Of a stretch of DNA of 64,000 nt, positions 35,601 to 46,624 are shown piece by piece; position 1 is the stretch's first letter, and every line of letters begins with the position of its first letter. Below the pieces are notes generated by a model, which did not search any database, had not been told where the DNA came from, and worked only from the letters and a program-made list of their open reading frames with translations. The DNA comes from Turnera subulata (Eukaryota; Streptophyta; Magnoliopsida; Malpighiales; Passifloraceae): contig JAKUCV010000443.1 in NCBI GenBank assembly GCA_028386065.3, positions 245,162 through 309,161 on the forward strand, written 5' to 3'. The translations under genes and the position numbers were made by a program.

Positions 35601-38600
35601 AAAAAAAGAGAAGAAAAACTCAGGAAGAGGAAGGAGAAGAAAATGGACATTTGATGACTACCAATTCAATGAACCAAACTAGAAAAAGTGCATAGTTAGT
35701 GTTGACCCATTCCTTATAAACGTCAGACGTGGACATGGTTAGGTACAAGTACAGCAAACAGAAGCAAGACAAAGTTTCTTGAAGCTGGTCATACAAGGTT
35801 TACTGATTTTAAGGTTGGCCACTTACAAAAAAGGGTCAAATCAACCCCTATCAGTTTAAACTGATCCTGAAAGCCCTAATATAGGACCAATGACCAAATC
35901 CCAGTTACTTGAGTCAGAAACTGAGTCCTTTCAATCCCAGGTTGACATGATGTGTTAAAATAATGCAAGTGTGATAAAAAAGTAAACCTTTTGCCATTAT
36001 AGCAACAGTGAGAAGTAACATTTCTTGTCATGGTAGATAAGACCCCCCCTTCTTTTATGGATTCGATGATACCTTAACATCCCCGAGCTACTGATTGGTT
36101 GTCCATGCCACGTTGGCACTGGGTCCTATAATATGATTGGCTAAGGTAAATCCACGGTTCAAATCCGTTCCAGGTGTCAAAGACCCATTACTCGATGGGT
36201 AATCCCCTAGACCACAGTCTATTACCCACCTCGATTGGGTGAAAATCATTTACAAGGGCTTTGGTATTCTGGGGTAAAGTGACGAAACAATACTAAGAGT
36301 TAATTGGTTTTTTTTATTTCTTGCTGTCCTCAAGACTGGAACTCTGAGTGCATCAGAGCCGTCCAATAAGAGCAAGCTAGGATTTGTACGCTTCCCATTG
36401 CATGAAACAAGCCAAAATGGGGACAGAACTCTCCCATTGGCTAGCAGAGGTCGTACGTTGTCTGTCTGCCCCAACAGAACTTCATTAACTTTCTCTCTCA
36501 CTTTCTCTAGAGAGAAACTTGCATAAATATATCTATGCAGGATCTTAAACAAGGGCAAAAGCAAGACTACCCTACCCAACAATGGCATCACCATGACATT
36601 GGCTAACCCATCCCCATTGGCCCATTACTCTCTCACGCTCTGTAAAAGAATTTAACCTTGAAAAGGGAGTGAAAAAAAGGAAGAGATCTAAGTTAGAAGG
36701 CAAATGGGCCTGTGGGTATTTCATTTTTGCACCATTTGAAGCTAAAGATTAGGGTTCAGATCCAGGAATCGTGACATAAACCCTTTTGTCAGTAGTCAAG
36801 AAACTGAAAAATCGTGTGTGACGTGACTAAAGATTCTGTTTCAACTAAGCTAAAATAAAACAGCACACAACAACAAAAAAAAACAGACCACTTCTTATCT
36901 GGGTGGGTCTAGTTTATTAAACCCTAACCGGTTACTGTACAGCTGACCAAGGTTAAGAGACAGAAAAGTGAAACAGCAATCTATGGGAGATTCAAGGGGG
37001 ATTTCATTGCTCGTGCTAGATTGAGCATGCCCTTCTTTTCAAGAATCTTGCTTTTTCATAACATGATGGGATTTACTTACAAACCCTAATTTTGGTTAGG
37101 TTTGACCCCTGCAGACGGATTTCACTTGCCCCACGTGGGTACAAACTGTGATTTGGGAAATTTTTGTGTGAATTAGGGAAGACCCTTGTGGGGGAGTGAT
37201 TGTTGATGACCTGATTGTGTGTTGTAATTGGTTAAAAGAAAGGACTCCTACAGTCTACAATGTTTTTCAACAGCAATCCATTTGGGGGGTGGGCTGGCTT
37301 TGGGTTTTGAAAACCCTAACTTTCCTGTACTATATTCCTATATGTTCTTTTTCTTTCTTTCTTTTCCATTCCAACTCTTTTTGGGTTTTCACTTTGACAT
37401 TGTACTTACACTTTCTTGATGTGTAACTGACGTACTATTAAGGAAGTGTAAGAAGATTGAAGGGGTTTGGGCTAATGAGAGGATGACAGCTTTCACTGTA
37501 GGCCTTGTGTATAGCCTCATAGATGATAGAACACACACACACACATAGATATGTGTATGTGTGCACAAGTAGAGAGAGAAAGAGTCAGAAATTTGTGAGA
37601 GTGAAGAGGGAATAATTGAAGAGGGAAAGAAGAAGGGAACAGGAAATTTAGCAACAATGGAAGAGATATGAGAGGCTGATCTCATCTCACTTGGCCTGCA
37701 ATATTACATCCCAGCAGCACACCCTATATACTTGTTTCTACCAAAACCATACCACTATAGTATAACGCTTCTACTTTTGTCTATTACAACAGATCTAACA
37801 TCTATGAGTAATAGCATAGCAAGAATTCAAACTAACATATGTGATCAGAAGAAGAAAAGGGAAAGGGGAAACAAAGAAATAAGAAAAATTTCCATCTATC
37901 AATCTGGGAAAACAAAGCTAAAAGTCTAAAACATTACTTACCCAAAAGAAAAGAAAAGAAAAAAAAAAACTAAAACAGAAAACGCAGCAGGAAGAGGCTG
38001 CTAAGCTTCGAAGAAATGAAGATCAAGAGAGCTTTTTCAAAACCTTAAATTTTCCAAACAATAAACTTGAGGAAAACTCATTGAGCACTTGGGGAATTCA
38101 AGGGCTAGTATCTAACCTTAAGAAAATGAGATACTACCCAGAAAAGAAGAAAAGAAGATGGGACTTGAGAAATTAAGATCAAGAGAGCTTTTTCAAAACC
38201 TTAAATTTTCCAAACAAGAAACTTGAGGAAAGCTCATTGAACACTTGGAGAATTCAAGGGCTAGTTAGTATCTGACCTTAAGAAAATGAGATGACTCACC
38301 CAGAAAAGAAGAAAGGAAGAAGGGACTTGAGAAATTAAGATCAAGAGGAGCTATAGCTATAAGCTTGGTATAGTTGATCGTATAATATACCTATTATTAG
38401 AGTACTCATAAAGGCGGCCACGGCTGGAGAAGACGATGAGAGCAACTTCAGCATCACAGAGAACAGACAATTCATAAGCTTTCTTGAGCAGACCATTCCT
38501 TCTTTTGCAGAAGGTAACTTGGCGATTGGTGGTGTTTTCGATCCGCTTGATCTCAACCTTTCCCCTCCCTAGTTTCCTCTGAGGAGATGTCTCCCTTGAT

Positions 38601-38617
38601 TCAGTTATGTAAGCCAT
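32631..38617 (-). CDS. AG: AGAMOUS-lineage MADS-box gene (7 coding exons, 235 aa)
   Basis: MIKC-type MADS transcription factor of the floral C-function class, acting in the nucleus on CArG boxes to specify stamens and carpels. Coding exons on the minus strand are 38617-38391, 34369-34288, 33739-33678, 33590-33491, 33347-33306, 32931-32890 and 32783-32631. Lengths 227, 82, 62, 100, 42, 42 and 153 nt match the AG pattern, and they join to 235 residues. Residues 1-17 are the N-terminal extension typical of AG proteins. The MADS domain follows ([20 protein letters not shown]), then I and K domains ([28 protein letters not shown]). The C-terminus has AG motif I ([12 protein letters not shown]) and ends QMALQLV. 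VEIKR and [13 protein letters not shown] favour the euAG over the PLE/SHP branch, though a tree would decide. A 5'-UTR intron is likely (donor AAG|GTTAGT at 39205, acceptor near 38645). Confidence 0.95.
36092..36620 (-). promoter_or_regulatory. Candidate floral enhancer in AG intron
   Basis: On the gene strand there are two CCAATCA boxes (36098-36092 and 36140-36134), 42 bp apart. There are also three CCAATG LEAFY-type cores (36440-36435, 36602-36597, 36620-36615) and a reverse-oriented one at 36585-36580. A TAATGG beside the 36620 site is similar to a WUSCHEL core. Published footprinting of AG second introns found two CCAATCA boxes and LEAFY/WUSCHEL sites. That these are the same elements is my inference. 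Confidence 0.6.
38021..38350. repeat. 156-bp tandem duplication in AG intron 2
   Basis: GATCAAGAGAGCTTTTTCAA starts a unit at 38021 that repeats at 38177, and a third start (GATCAAGAGG) appears at 38339. Both full copies contain CCTTAAATTTTCCAAACAA and GAGAATTCAAGGGCTAG-like words in the same order, with a few substitutions and a 4-6 bp indel. The duplication ends about 40 bp from the MADS exon donor. Confidence 0.85.
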
Positions 38618-38645
38618 GGATGGTTGGCCTTGTAGCTAGCTGATT

Positions 38646-41387
38646 CAACCACAAACTAATGACACTTAAAAAGACTAGACTCCTCCCTCTCAGAAGATTA
38701 AAGACAATAGCAAAAATTAAATAAGCCAATAGATACAAGAACAAGACATTAAATATTCTTGCTTCAGCATACTGGGTTTCAATCACTCAGCAGCTTAAGT
38801 AGATTAATGAGAAAGCTTGAAAAAAAAATGTTTACTTGCTATAGGATGAAGAAAGAAATTTCAATTCTTGTGTGATGCATAAGCTGAAGAAAGATGCATT
38901 GGTTTATGGTTAATTGGATTGAATCAATGGCTTTTGAAGTTGACAAAGGAAACATGTAAGTATTAGAAACTAAAACTTTTGAGAGTATATACATATATAT
39001 ATATAAACTTCATTTTTGTTTTGGAGTTTGTCAGCCATCAAGCAAAGGAATTCAGTGTTTTTCTAGATGCTAGAAAGCAAAGAATTTCAGTTTTTTTTGA
39101 ATCTTGGGGTTTTCATATGTGAAAAGGATGGAGTAATTAATCCGAAAGAAGTGAAACAAACAAGGAGATTAGGAGAATTGTGTCTACATGTTTTGGTAAC
39201 TAACCTTGGGAGGAAATTAACAAAATAAGGATAGGAAAGATAAAGATAACTGGGAAGAGAAAGGGAAGCTCTTTGCTCTTTGGGTGGTTTCTATATCTTC
39301 TTATACCAACACAGGAGAGATGCAGAAAATGGAAGCAAGATTGTGCATCGTAGCCTGTATTTATAAAGCAAATAACACCACTTGATCCTATTTATTGTTA
39401 TGTATGGATATAATACTCACTGTACAAATGTTTTTTTAAAAAAATTAATTTCTTACTTTTTCTTTTCTTAATTCTCTTTATTTATGCTTTTTTCTTTTGA
39501 GTGATAGCTATTGAAGAAGAAGAAGCAATGGAAGATCAGGCCAAAGTTGGGAATCAGTCATAAGAATCAGACTCCAATAACCATTCATTGGTTTCTATCT
39601 TTTCTTTTTGTTTTCTTTTTTTCTTTTTTGCCTTACATGTGAATGATGGATGGCACTTATAAAGACTAGAGATAAGAGAAAAGTACTTTATGATTGTGAG
39701 ATTTTGAGCATTTAATGAGGAGAATTAGAAGTTCAATCAGCTGATAAGATGCTAATCAGGAGACTTTTAATTTAGATGTTCCAGTATCTTTTGCAATTCG
39801 TAGGGTTGGGGGTTTTTTTTTGGGTGCGGTTGGGTTCTTCAAAAAATATGTACAAAATTATTTTCTCTGTATGTAATAAATAAATTCAATATAATATTGA
39901 GAAAAAAAAAGAGTATTGATTCATCTAACAACATTTAATTCATTCTAGTGGCTGGCAATAGCATTTTAGGGGATTTTCGGTGGGGAGCGTAAGGAAAATG
40001 AGAGAAAGGATATTGAGTTTTCCTTTCTTCCTTTCTCGGTTATTTTAATTTTTTTGCAACAGTGAATGTATGATTTTTAAGGGTATCTAAAAAAAAGTAC
40101 AAAACAAGGGTATAAACCTCAATTAAGGCAAACGACATTTTGATTCTCGCGTTATTTTTTCTTTGTTCACCAGTTATTTTTCTCAGTTAAAGTCCCTTAT
40201 CCTCCATTCCATTCCATCCATATGTGTACAAACAATTTTGTATATTGTTACTTTTCCTTGGCTTCAGAAACATTTTACTCTATGTAGCAAAAAAAGAAAC
40301 ATTTTACCCTCGAGAAAAAAAAAATGTGATCAATATGTATTGGATCAAAAAAAAAAAGAAAGATACGTGTTGAGCCATTAATTACTAATCACCTTCTACC
40401 AATGTGTAATGTGTAGTGATATGATTTACTCTTCTTCAATTGTTAATTGAAAAGGTTAATCTTTTTTTATGCACCGAGTATTCAGACCAATCTATCCATA
40501 GGAGACATTAAATTAGTTAGACTAATCCGAACTATGGCATAACAAAAGAACGAATATAAACGAATGAGCTAAGAAAAATTAAGTATGCCATTCTTAACCC
40601 CTAGACTGTCTTTTTTTTTTTGTTTTCCCTTTCCTTATAGAACGAATGAGCTTTTGTTAAATGTAAGAAAAATTATAATAGACGACGAAGAGAGGCACAG
40701 AAAAACAAAAGACTTAGCCTATAAACGCAGACTTAGTTAGGTTATTATATTCCCAAATCCGATACTCGTGTCATTGATTAGGGTATAATCAATAATTTTG
40801 TGAGTTCTTTGAAGACCAAACGCCATCTTATCATGCATGTTCCATTCCTTATTATTACATTATTAACTTTGTTACTTTTCTTGAGTTATGTGTGACAAAG
40901 AAAACATATTTATATCAATTCAAGTATATAAACGTGGCATTCAAAAAGGTTTCCTGAGAATGTGAGAATTTAGTGAATTTTTGTGTTTGGTTAACTGTCA
41001 AAAGATTTTAAAAACTCTCATTTTTCTAATTTCATCAATTTTTTCAAAAGTACCCATACAGTTATTTCGGTCTTCAACTATGAGAAAGTTACATTCTTCA
41101 TCTTCTAAAATGTGTTTCTTTATTATATCACAAATTTATTCTTAACTTTTTTTTATATAGACAAATAAAAAAAATAAGTATTGCATTTTCAACCATAGAT
41201 AAAAATCTTTCTTGCCCAAGAAATTGCACTCCTAGGAGCCACTTAGTCACTAAAGCAGCAGAATAATTTCGGGAAGGAAGCTTTTTTTCTTTTCTTTTAG
41301 ATCCCTGATACTAAACACCATCAATTGGAATTCTTAATGTGTTTAACATAATAGCAACCATAATATTCCCAACATTATCTCACAATT
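38646..41387. other. AG 5'-UTR/promoter and upstream intergenic DNA
   Basis: The first 700 bp hold the likely untranslated first exon and intron of the AG gene. The rest, up to the LINE insertion, is AT-rich with A/T homopolymers and no gene that I can support. Confidence 0.55.
39359..39367 (-). promoter_or_regulatory. TATA box of the AG gene
   Basis: TTTATAAATA on the minus strand, about 740 bp upstream of the ATG. This places the start near 39330, followed by a pyrimidine-rich leader and a probable 5'-UTR intron (39204 to about 38646). Confidence 0.55.
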
Positions 41388-41404
41388 AAAACACGGCCGA
41401 AATA
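41388..41404. repeat. Target-site duplication, left copy (LINE A)
   Basis: AAAACACGGCCGAAATA occurs here and again at 43897-43913, directly after a poly(A) tract. At least ACACGGCCGAAATA is unambiguous target-site duplication; the leading As merge with the poly(A) tail on the right. Confidence 0.9.
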
Positions 41405-43896
41405 AACACCACGTGAACTACAGTAAAAAGTGAACCATTTCCTGATCAAGCCACCTTCTCCGGCGAGGCCAAGCATGGCATGAGGAGCTAGAACTCTCCC
41501 CGTGTGAAGCCTCGACACCGGATCCCTCCACCAAGCCTAACCAGCCACGGACTCTCAGCAGTAAATCGACCTTGAAGACGATAGAGGACCCACGCGCCTC
41601 TTCTCCCAGCGCGCGTGCGAAAGCCCCGACGACCCAGCTCGTTGCCATGCTTCCGCCGGCGTGCCGTGACAACGTGGAGACAGCAGTGGACAGAGCCACC
41701 CGCAAGGTCAGGATTCGTGACCCAGCAGGCAGTCCCGTCAAGCGCACCAGATCCCGCTCTCGAGAGCGAGTGGCCGGCGACCTCCCCACCTCTGACCGGC
41801 TCCGGTCAAACTCACCTCCACCAGCAGCTCACTCCCTTGAACTTGAATGCAGCGGAGACCTACCTCACGAGCGCCGGACCATGCCGCCCCCGCCGACGGC
41901 AGCGCCACCGCAGGCTTCCGTAGAAGCCTCTGTCACAGGTGCTGCCATGCCGAGACCTGCCGCCCTAGCCGACGGCAGCACCACCGAGCTACCCATCGCT
42001 AATGACACCGGTGCATCCATGGAGGATAAGACCGATTCGACCTCTGGGCCGACCAGACTGATCGAACCAACCCAACCGAACCCAGAGTCAATGCCACCCC
42101 CAGGGTCAGACCAGCTCATGGAGGATGTGCGGCCCAGTTATCGGGACACCCTATTCACCGGATCCAACCCGCTATATCAATCCGACCCGTGGGAGCTTGA
42201 GGGAGAAGCTGAGTATGAAGAAGGAGATTTGATGGTGACCGAACACGATGGAGTGGAGAATTTAATTCTCTCCGATCCTTTTAAAGCCAGACTTGACAAG
42301 CAATGGGAAAATGCAGTTGTTGTCAAATTATATGGTCGATATATTGGGTTCACAGCTTTGCGGACCAAACTGTTCGAGCTTTGGCAGCCAACCGGCTTGA
42401 TCAAGATTATAGACCTCGAGAATAATTTTTACTTGGTACGGTTCTGGGAGACTTAAGAATATTTGCATGCCCTGACCGACGGACCTTGGTTCATTTACAG
42501 AAGCGTCCTCAGCGTGCAACCTTGGTCCCCCAACTTCCGAGCTTCTTCCGGCAAAATTAAATCCATCGTCACCTGGATTCAGTTCCTCGACTTTCCGACC
42601 AACCGATACCATTCTCGGATTATGTGGCAGCTCGGAAACGTGGTGGGCCGAACAGTCAAACTCGATGGTAATTCTTCAAACCCTACTAGAGCTAAATTTG
42701 CACGAGTAGCTGTTTGTCTTGATTTAACGAAGCCTCTCAAGGGGACTGTATACCTTGAAGGGGAACCGTTAAAGGTTGGTTACGAAGGATTGCTAGATAT
42801 CTGTTATATTTGTGGGAAACTTGATCACAGCATTCTAGCCTGCCCGGTAGCTCCGCTTAATCAGGGAGGCAAGTCCGTGCCCACCTCTGCATCTTCGATG
42901 TCTACAGGGGAGCCACATATCTCGTCAATTGAAGGGCGGGGGGAATGGATGAATGTCCCTCGAAGGTCTAGGCGGCCACCTCAGAGCCAAACTACTAGCA
43001 CTCTGGTGCCCCCATCAGCCTCTCACACTAGCATCCCACCCAACAGGTTCCAAGTCCTAAGCCGGCCTCGACCTGCAAACTCAGAGGTCGTCATTACCCC
43101 GACCCCGACCCCGATGTTCCCAACCCCACCGATACCGACCACACCGAATATCTCCCTAGGATTACCACTTGTACCTTCCCCTCCTCCACCAATAACAAAC
43201 GAGGATACGACCTAATCCCAACCTGAACCTTCCCCGGCTCTACCTACACTTCAAAATTTTTTAGGGGAAGGGACAATCAAACGATCCAAGAACAAGCCTT
43301 CTACCCGAACCCCAAAACAATCCAACAAAAAATCTCAACCCCTGAAAATCTCAAAGTTTATTTCCAAGGAAACCCCTAAAAGACAATCCTTTCAAGATGT
43401 TTCCAATTCAAGCACCTACCCGCCTACATCCGTAGCTGTCCAAACCCCATCGGACCTGTCCCCCCCTCAGTTCCTTCCCCTGCCATTTACCCCGCTATCT
43501 CTAACAATTTCAACAACCCAGCCCTGCCCCGGCCCCGCAGAAACCAAAACCACACGGCAGTAGTCCTTACAGAGGACTGCCATCGCATGATCTTCTCCCC
43601 TGGTGCATCCAGCTCCGGCATGAATATGGCTCGGCCGCCGGATACTTCTCATCCCTGCTGACCAATCACGTTCCTGTTTTTTCATTGTTTGGTATTTGCC
43701 GTGATTTTACCAGCAGGCCGTGTTGTTTATTCCTGTCCTTTTGTCTGGGATTCGGATCCCTCCTCTTGTACTAGTTTTACTATGTTTTATCATGCCGCTT
43801 GTATAAGATAGAAGTCGACCTGAGCTACCGACTTCTAATCATGTACCAAGCTCACGTATATTTTTAATATACTTCCCGGTTTCGACCAAAAAAAAA
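41405..43896 (+). mobile_element. LINE A: ORF1-only non-LTR retrotransposon
   Basis: A 2.5-kb insertion bounded by a target-site duplication and ending in a poly(A) tract after TTTCGACC. It contains one ORF1-type reading frame and a 3' UTR but no endonuclease or reverse transcriptase. The 5' half is G+C-rich and unlike the AT-rich host DNA. It would have needed proteins from another element to insert, unless it was deleted after insertion. Confidence 0.88.
41446..43563 (+). pseudogene. LINE A ORF1 (DUF4283 and zinc knuckle), two stops
   Basis: A single frame runs from about 41446 to TAG 43561, with in-frame TAA codons at 42454 and 43213 and no frameshift seen. The N-terminal part is proline/serine-rich. 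A DUF4283-type domain spans about 42220-42780 (KLYGRYIGFTALRTKLFELW, then WIQFLDFPTNRY). A CX2CX4HX4C zinc knuckle (CYICGKLDHSILAC) is at 42802-42843. A proline/threonine-rich tail follows. This is the RNA-binding ORF1 layout of plant L1-type LINEs. The first in-frame ATG is downstream (41648), so the natural start is lost or unclear. Confidence 0.85.
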
Positions 43897-43913
43897 AAAA
43901 CACGGCCGAAATA
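43897..43913. repeat. Target-site duplication, right copy (LINE A)
   Basis: Second copy of AAAACACGGCCGAAATA, immediately after the poly(A) tract. Confidence 0.9.
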
Positions 43914-44458
43914 CAAAGAAGGCCAATTAAGATCCACAGTAGCAGGTGAAGGAGGAATAGCCAAATAGAGATCGCAGTTCTCGATAAAAAAAAAACTAAT
44001 TTCTTCTGGTACTTATAATTCTTTATTTTCTTACACATTCTATTTAATACTCCAATTAGTATAAGCAGTACATATTAGTATGGTACCCTCCCTCCTAATA
44101 TTCTCAACAAATATCTTCTAGATTTGCTATTAGAATCCTAATAATCTCTACATCAAGTGTAAATTTATATCATATCGGACTTGGGCCTACTCTCTTTTAA
44201 ACACCATCAGTGTGAGTGTTAAAGTTGTCTCAGCAGCAGCAGCTAGCATGACATGTCCCAAAGAACATGATAGGGATCTATTGAAACATGACATGATCCT
44301 GTTCCTGTTCAGCAGCAGCAGCTAGCATTTGCCACTCTATGAACTGGTAGAACTTTTACCATTTCCAAAAATCATACTGAAGAACTGCCTAAATGTATTC
44401 TCTCCCAACAATACCCTGCTCCTCCATTTCTCCGGGTCTTCCATTCCGGCCACCCTAA
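43914..44458. other. Spacer and possible 5' end of LINE B
   Basis: AT-rich DNA, then two copies of CAGCAGCAGCTAGCAT (near 44232 and 44312), 80 bp apart, just before the LINE B coding region. The exact LINE B 5' end and its target-site duplication were not found. Confidence 0.45.
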
Positions 44459-46624
44459 CCTCCACTACCACCTCCAACAACAACTTCACAACATGTCCAT
44501 TCCACAGCTGCACTTCCCCTTCCCATACCATCATCCAGCACCACGCCTACTGGCCTTCCACTAGTCCCCACATCCACTCAAACCAACCCCCATCCACCAC
44601 CTACCAAACCCTTGCAATTCTCAAAATGGAACCGCAAAACTATTCAGAATGCCATTGATAACAACCTTGTTGTCAGCATATATATCGAGAGCCTACCTAC
44701 CCGTTGGCTACCCACTGAGCTGCACCTAGTGATGTCTAGGTTTGGTGACGTCATGGACGTGTTTATACCCCAAAAACCTAACACACAGGGCAAGCGATAC
44801 TCTTTTGTTCGCTTCAACAGAACCGTTGATGTTCAGGGCACTATTCGTAGGATAAACTCTGTGCAGGTGGATGGTACCTTCCTCGTTGCTCACCTGGCCA
44901 AGAGACGTCTGTCTCATACTAATACCAGGTTTCATCCCTCATCACAGAACATTCAGGCACCGCCACCCAAAGCCAAAGCCCACAATACGTCATATGTCAC
45001 CGCCGTGCGGGGACCGACATCACGATCACCCTCCATGCTTCCAGCCCATGTCTATATCCCGAAAGGATCATCCCTTGATTGGCTTAACCGGTGTATTCTG
45101 GGTGTTCTAAAAAACCCCATCCCATTGAGCAGCTTGACTACGCTTGTTGCGTCTAGTCTGTCAAAGGACGTGGACATTATTCCCATGGGAGGTGTTTCTT
45201 ATTTAATAAAGTTCTCTTCTATTGAAGACATTGTGGAGGCAATCAATAGCAAACCAGAGGTTATTGACCACCTATTCTCCGAATTCAGACCTTGGAAAGT
45301 TGGAGATTGTGCTTTTAACCGCCTCTGCTGGGTTCTTATTAGGGGTACCCCTCCTCATGTTTGGAATGAGGAGTTCTTTAAGGTCATTGCTAGCAAAGTT
45401 GGGACGATGGTTGATTGTAGCCCAGAAACGAAGTCTGGAACTTGTCTTGACATTGCTGAAGTGCTTATCCTGACCAGTAACGTTGGCTCTATTGATCAAA
45501 CCTTGTCGGTTCAAGTTGGTGGGTTTTAGGCCTTGATCGGCATTATGGAGACTTAATATGACCCTACTGACTGGAGCTGGTGCTCTTCCATCGTAGCCGG
45601 CAGCTCCGGTGGTGGCGGCGACAGCCCTGATGGCACGCTCCCCGGCGTCACACCCGCTCATGCTAAGTGCTCTGATCTGCCTCACTCCCCATGCCACTCA
45701 ACCGCCCAATCAGATAAGGCGGTCGGCTCACATTCCCCAGACCCATTTAAACTCAGACTTATTATCGAGAAGGGTTTGTCTGCCACGCTGCCCCCTTCTC
45801 TGAGTCGCCTTTCACACAACTCGAGTTTTATCCCATCCGAACTGTCAGACTACATTCCCTGCACCGAATCGCATATGGCCCACGCCTCTTCCAATCCTCT
45901 TGAGCTTTCCAACCTAACTACGCCTGCCGTTTCGGCCCAACATAGCCCCTCACCCCATGACTCGGCCCAAACACTCAGTACCACCCCTTCTGAGCTGTCA
46001 ACTCCCTAGAGGCCCACCCCACAACAGGCCTTTGACAACAACCCAAATCTCGTTGTCCCCCTCTCCTCACCCACCTCTGCGAGCCCAATGTTGCAGGCCT
46101 TAGTTCCATATCTCGTGTCTCCCTCAACCCAATCCTCCTCATATATTACCCCTTCCCCTCTCAGACAGCAGACAGCCTGTGGTGAGTCCTCAGCCTCACA
46201 ATCCTACCATCTACAACCTCTATCCTTCTGGAGTGACCCCGGCGATTCTTTTGCTCCAGACCAGTCTTCTCTACAGAAGTTAGTGGAAAGAAAAGTCATG
46301 GCAGTCCTAAATGCGATGCAGCCTAAAAGGAATAAAAGGACCAAATTCGTGTCTAAGATTGGAAGCATAACCTCCACTCCTGAGAGTAGTCTGTCTATTA
46401 CCGACTCCGACATCTGGCGTATGAACAAGAAAGATGCTGTGTGCGAGCTAGAAGAGTCTCTTATACCAGTTTCATTCACAGAATTGGAAGTTAGCGAGAC
46501 CTGCAAGGTTGGGGACCTCGTTGGATGGGATCGGTCCCAGCACGTAGAGGAGACTGAACACATTGTCCAGAACCTGGTCATCGCTGAAGCTGATAACTGG
46601 ACGAGGTCTAGGGCCGACGCCTAG
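44459..46624 (+). pseudogene. LINE B ORF1 (RRM and DUF4283-like)
   Basis: The frame is open from about 44459 to TAG 46622. A proline/threonine-rich start leads to an RRM at about 44660-44910, with RNP2-like VSIYIESLP and RNP1-like KRYSFVRF. A DUF4283-like region follows to about 45510 (WKVGDCAFNRLCWVLIRG, HVWNEEFFKVIASKVG). A serine/proline-rich linker and a charged C-terminal part complete it. Stops at 45527 (TAG), 45554 (TAA) and 46007 (TAG) interrupt it. No standard ATG is obvious at the start. The RRM marks a different LINE lineage from LINE A, whose ORF1 has a zinc knuckle instead. Confidence 0.8.

Larger units (their letters stand above)
34370..38390 (-). other. AG second intron (about 4 kb)
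   Basis: Large intron after the MADS-domain exon. In AG genes this intron is known to carry most of the floral enhancer. It holds CCAATCA and LEAFY-like motifs (36092-36620), a short AC/GT dinucleotide tract near 37531-37562, and a tandem duplication at 38021-38350. The 114-codon minus-strand open frame at 36250-36594 has no recognisable domain. Confidence 0.85.

Noticed and set aside
36140..36175. B-box-like GGTTCAAATCC in AG intron 2
   Set aside because: No A box, tRNA fold or A-tail around it, and it sits beside motifs expected in an AG intron. Probably chance.
36250..36594. 114-codon minus-strand open frame inside AG intron 2
   Set aside because: No recognisable domain, and it overlaps the candidate enhancer motifs. 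The AG exons on both sides splice cleanly without it.
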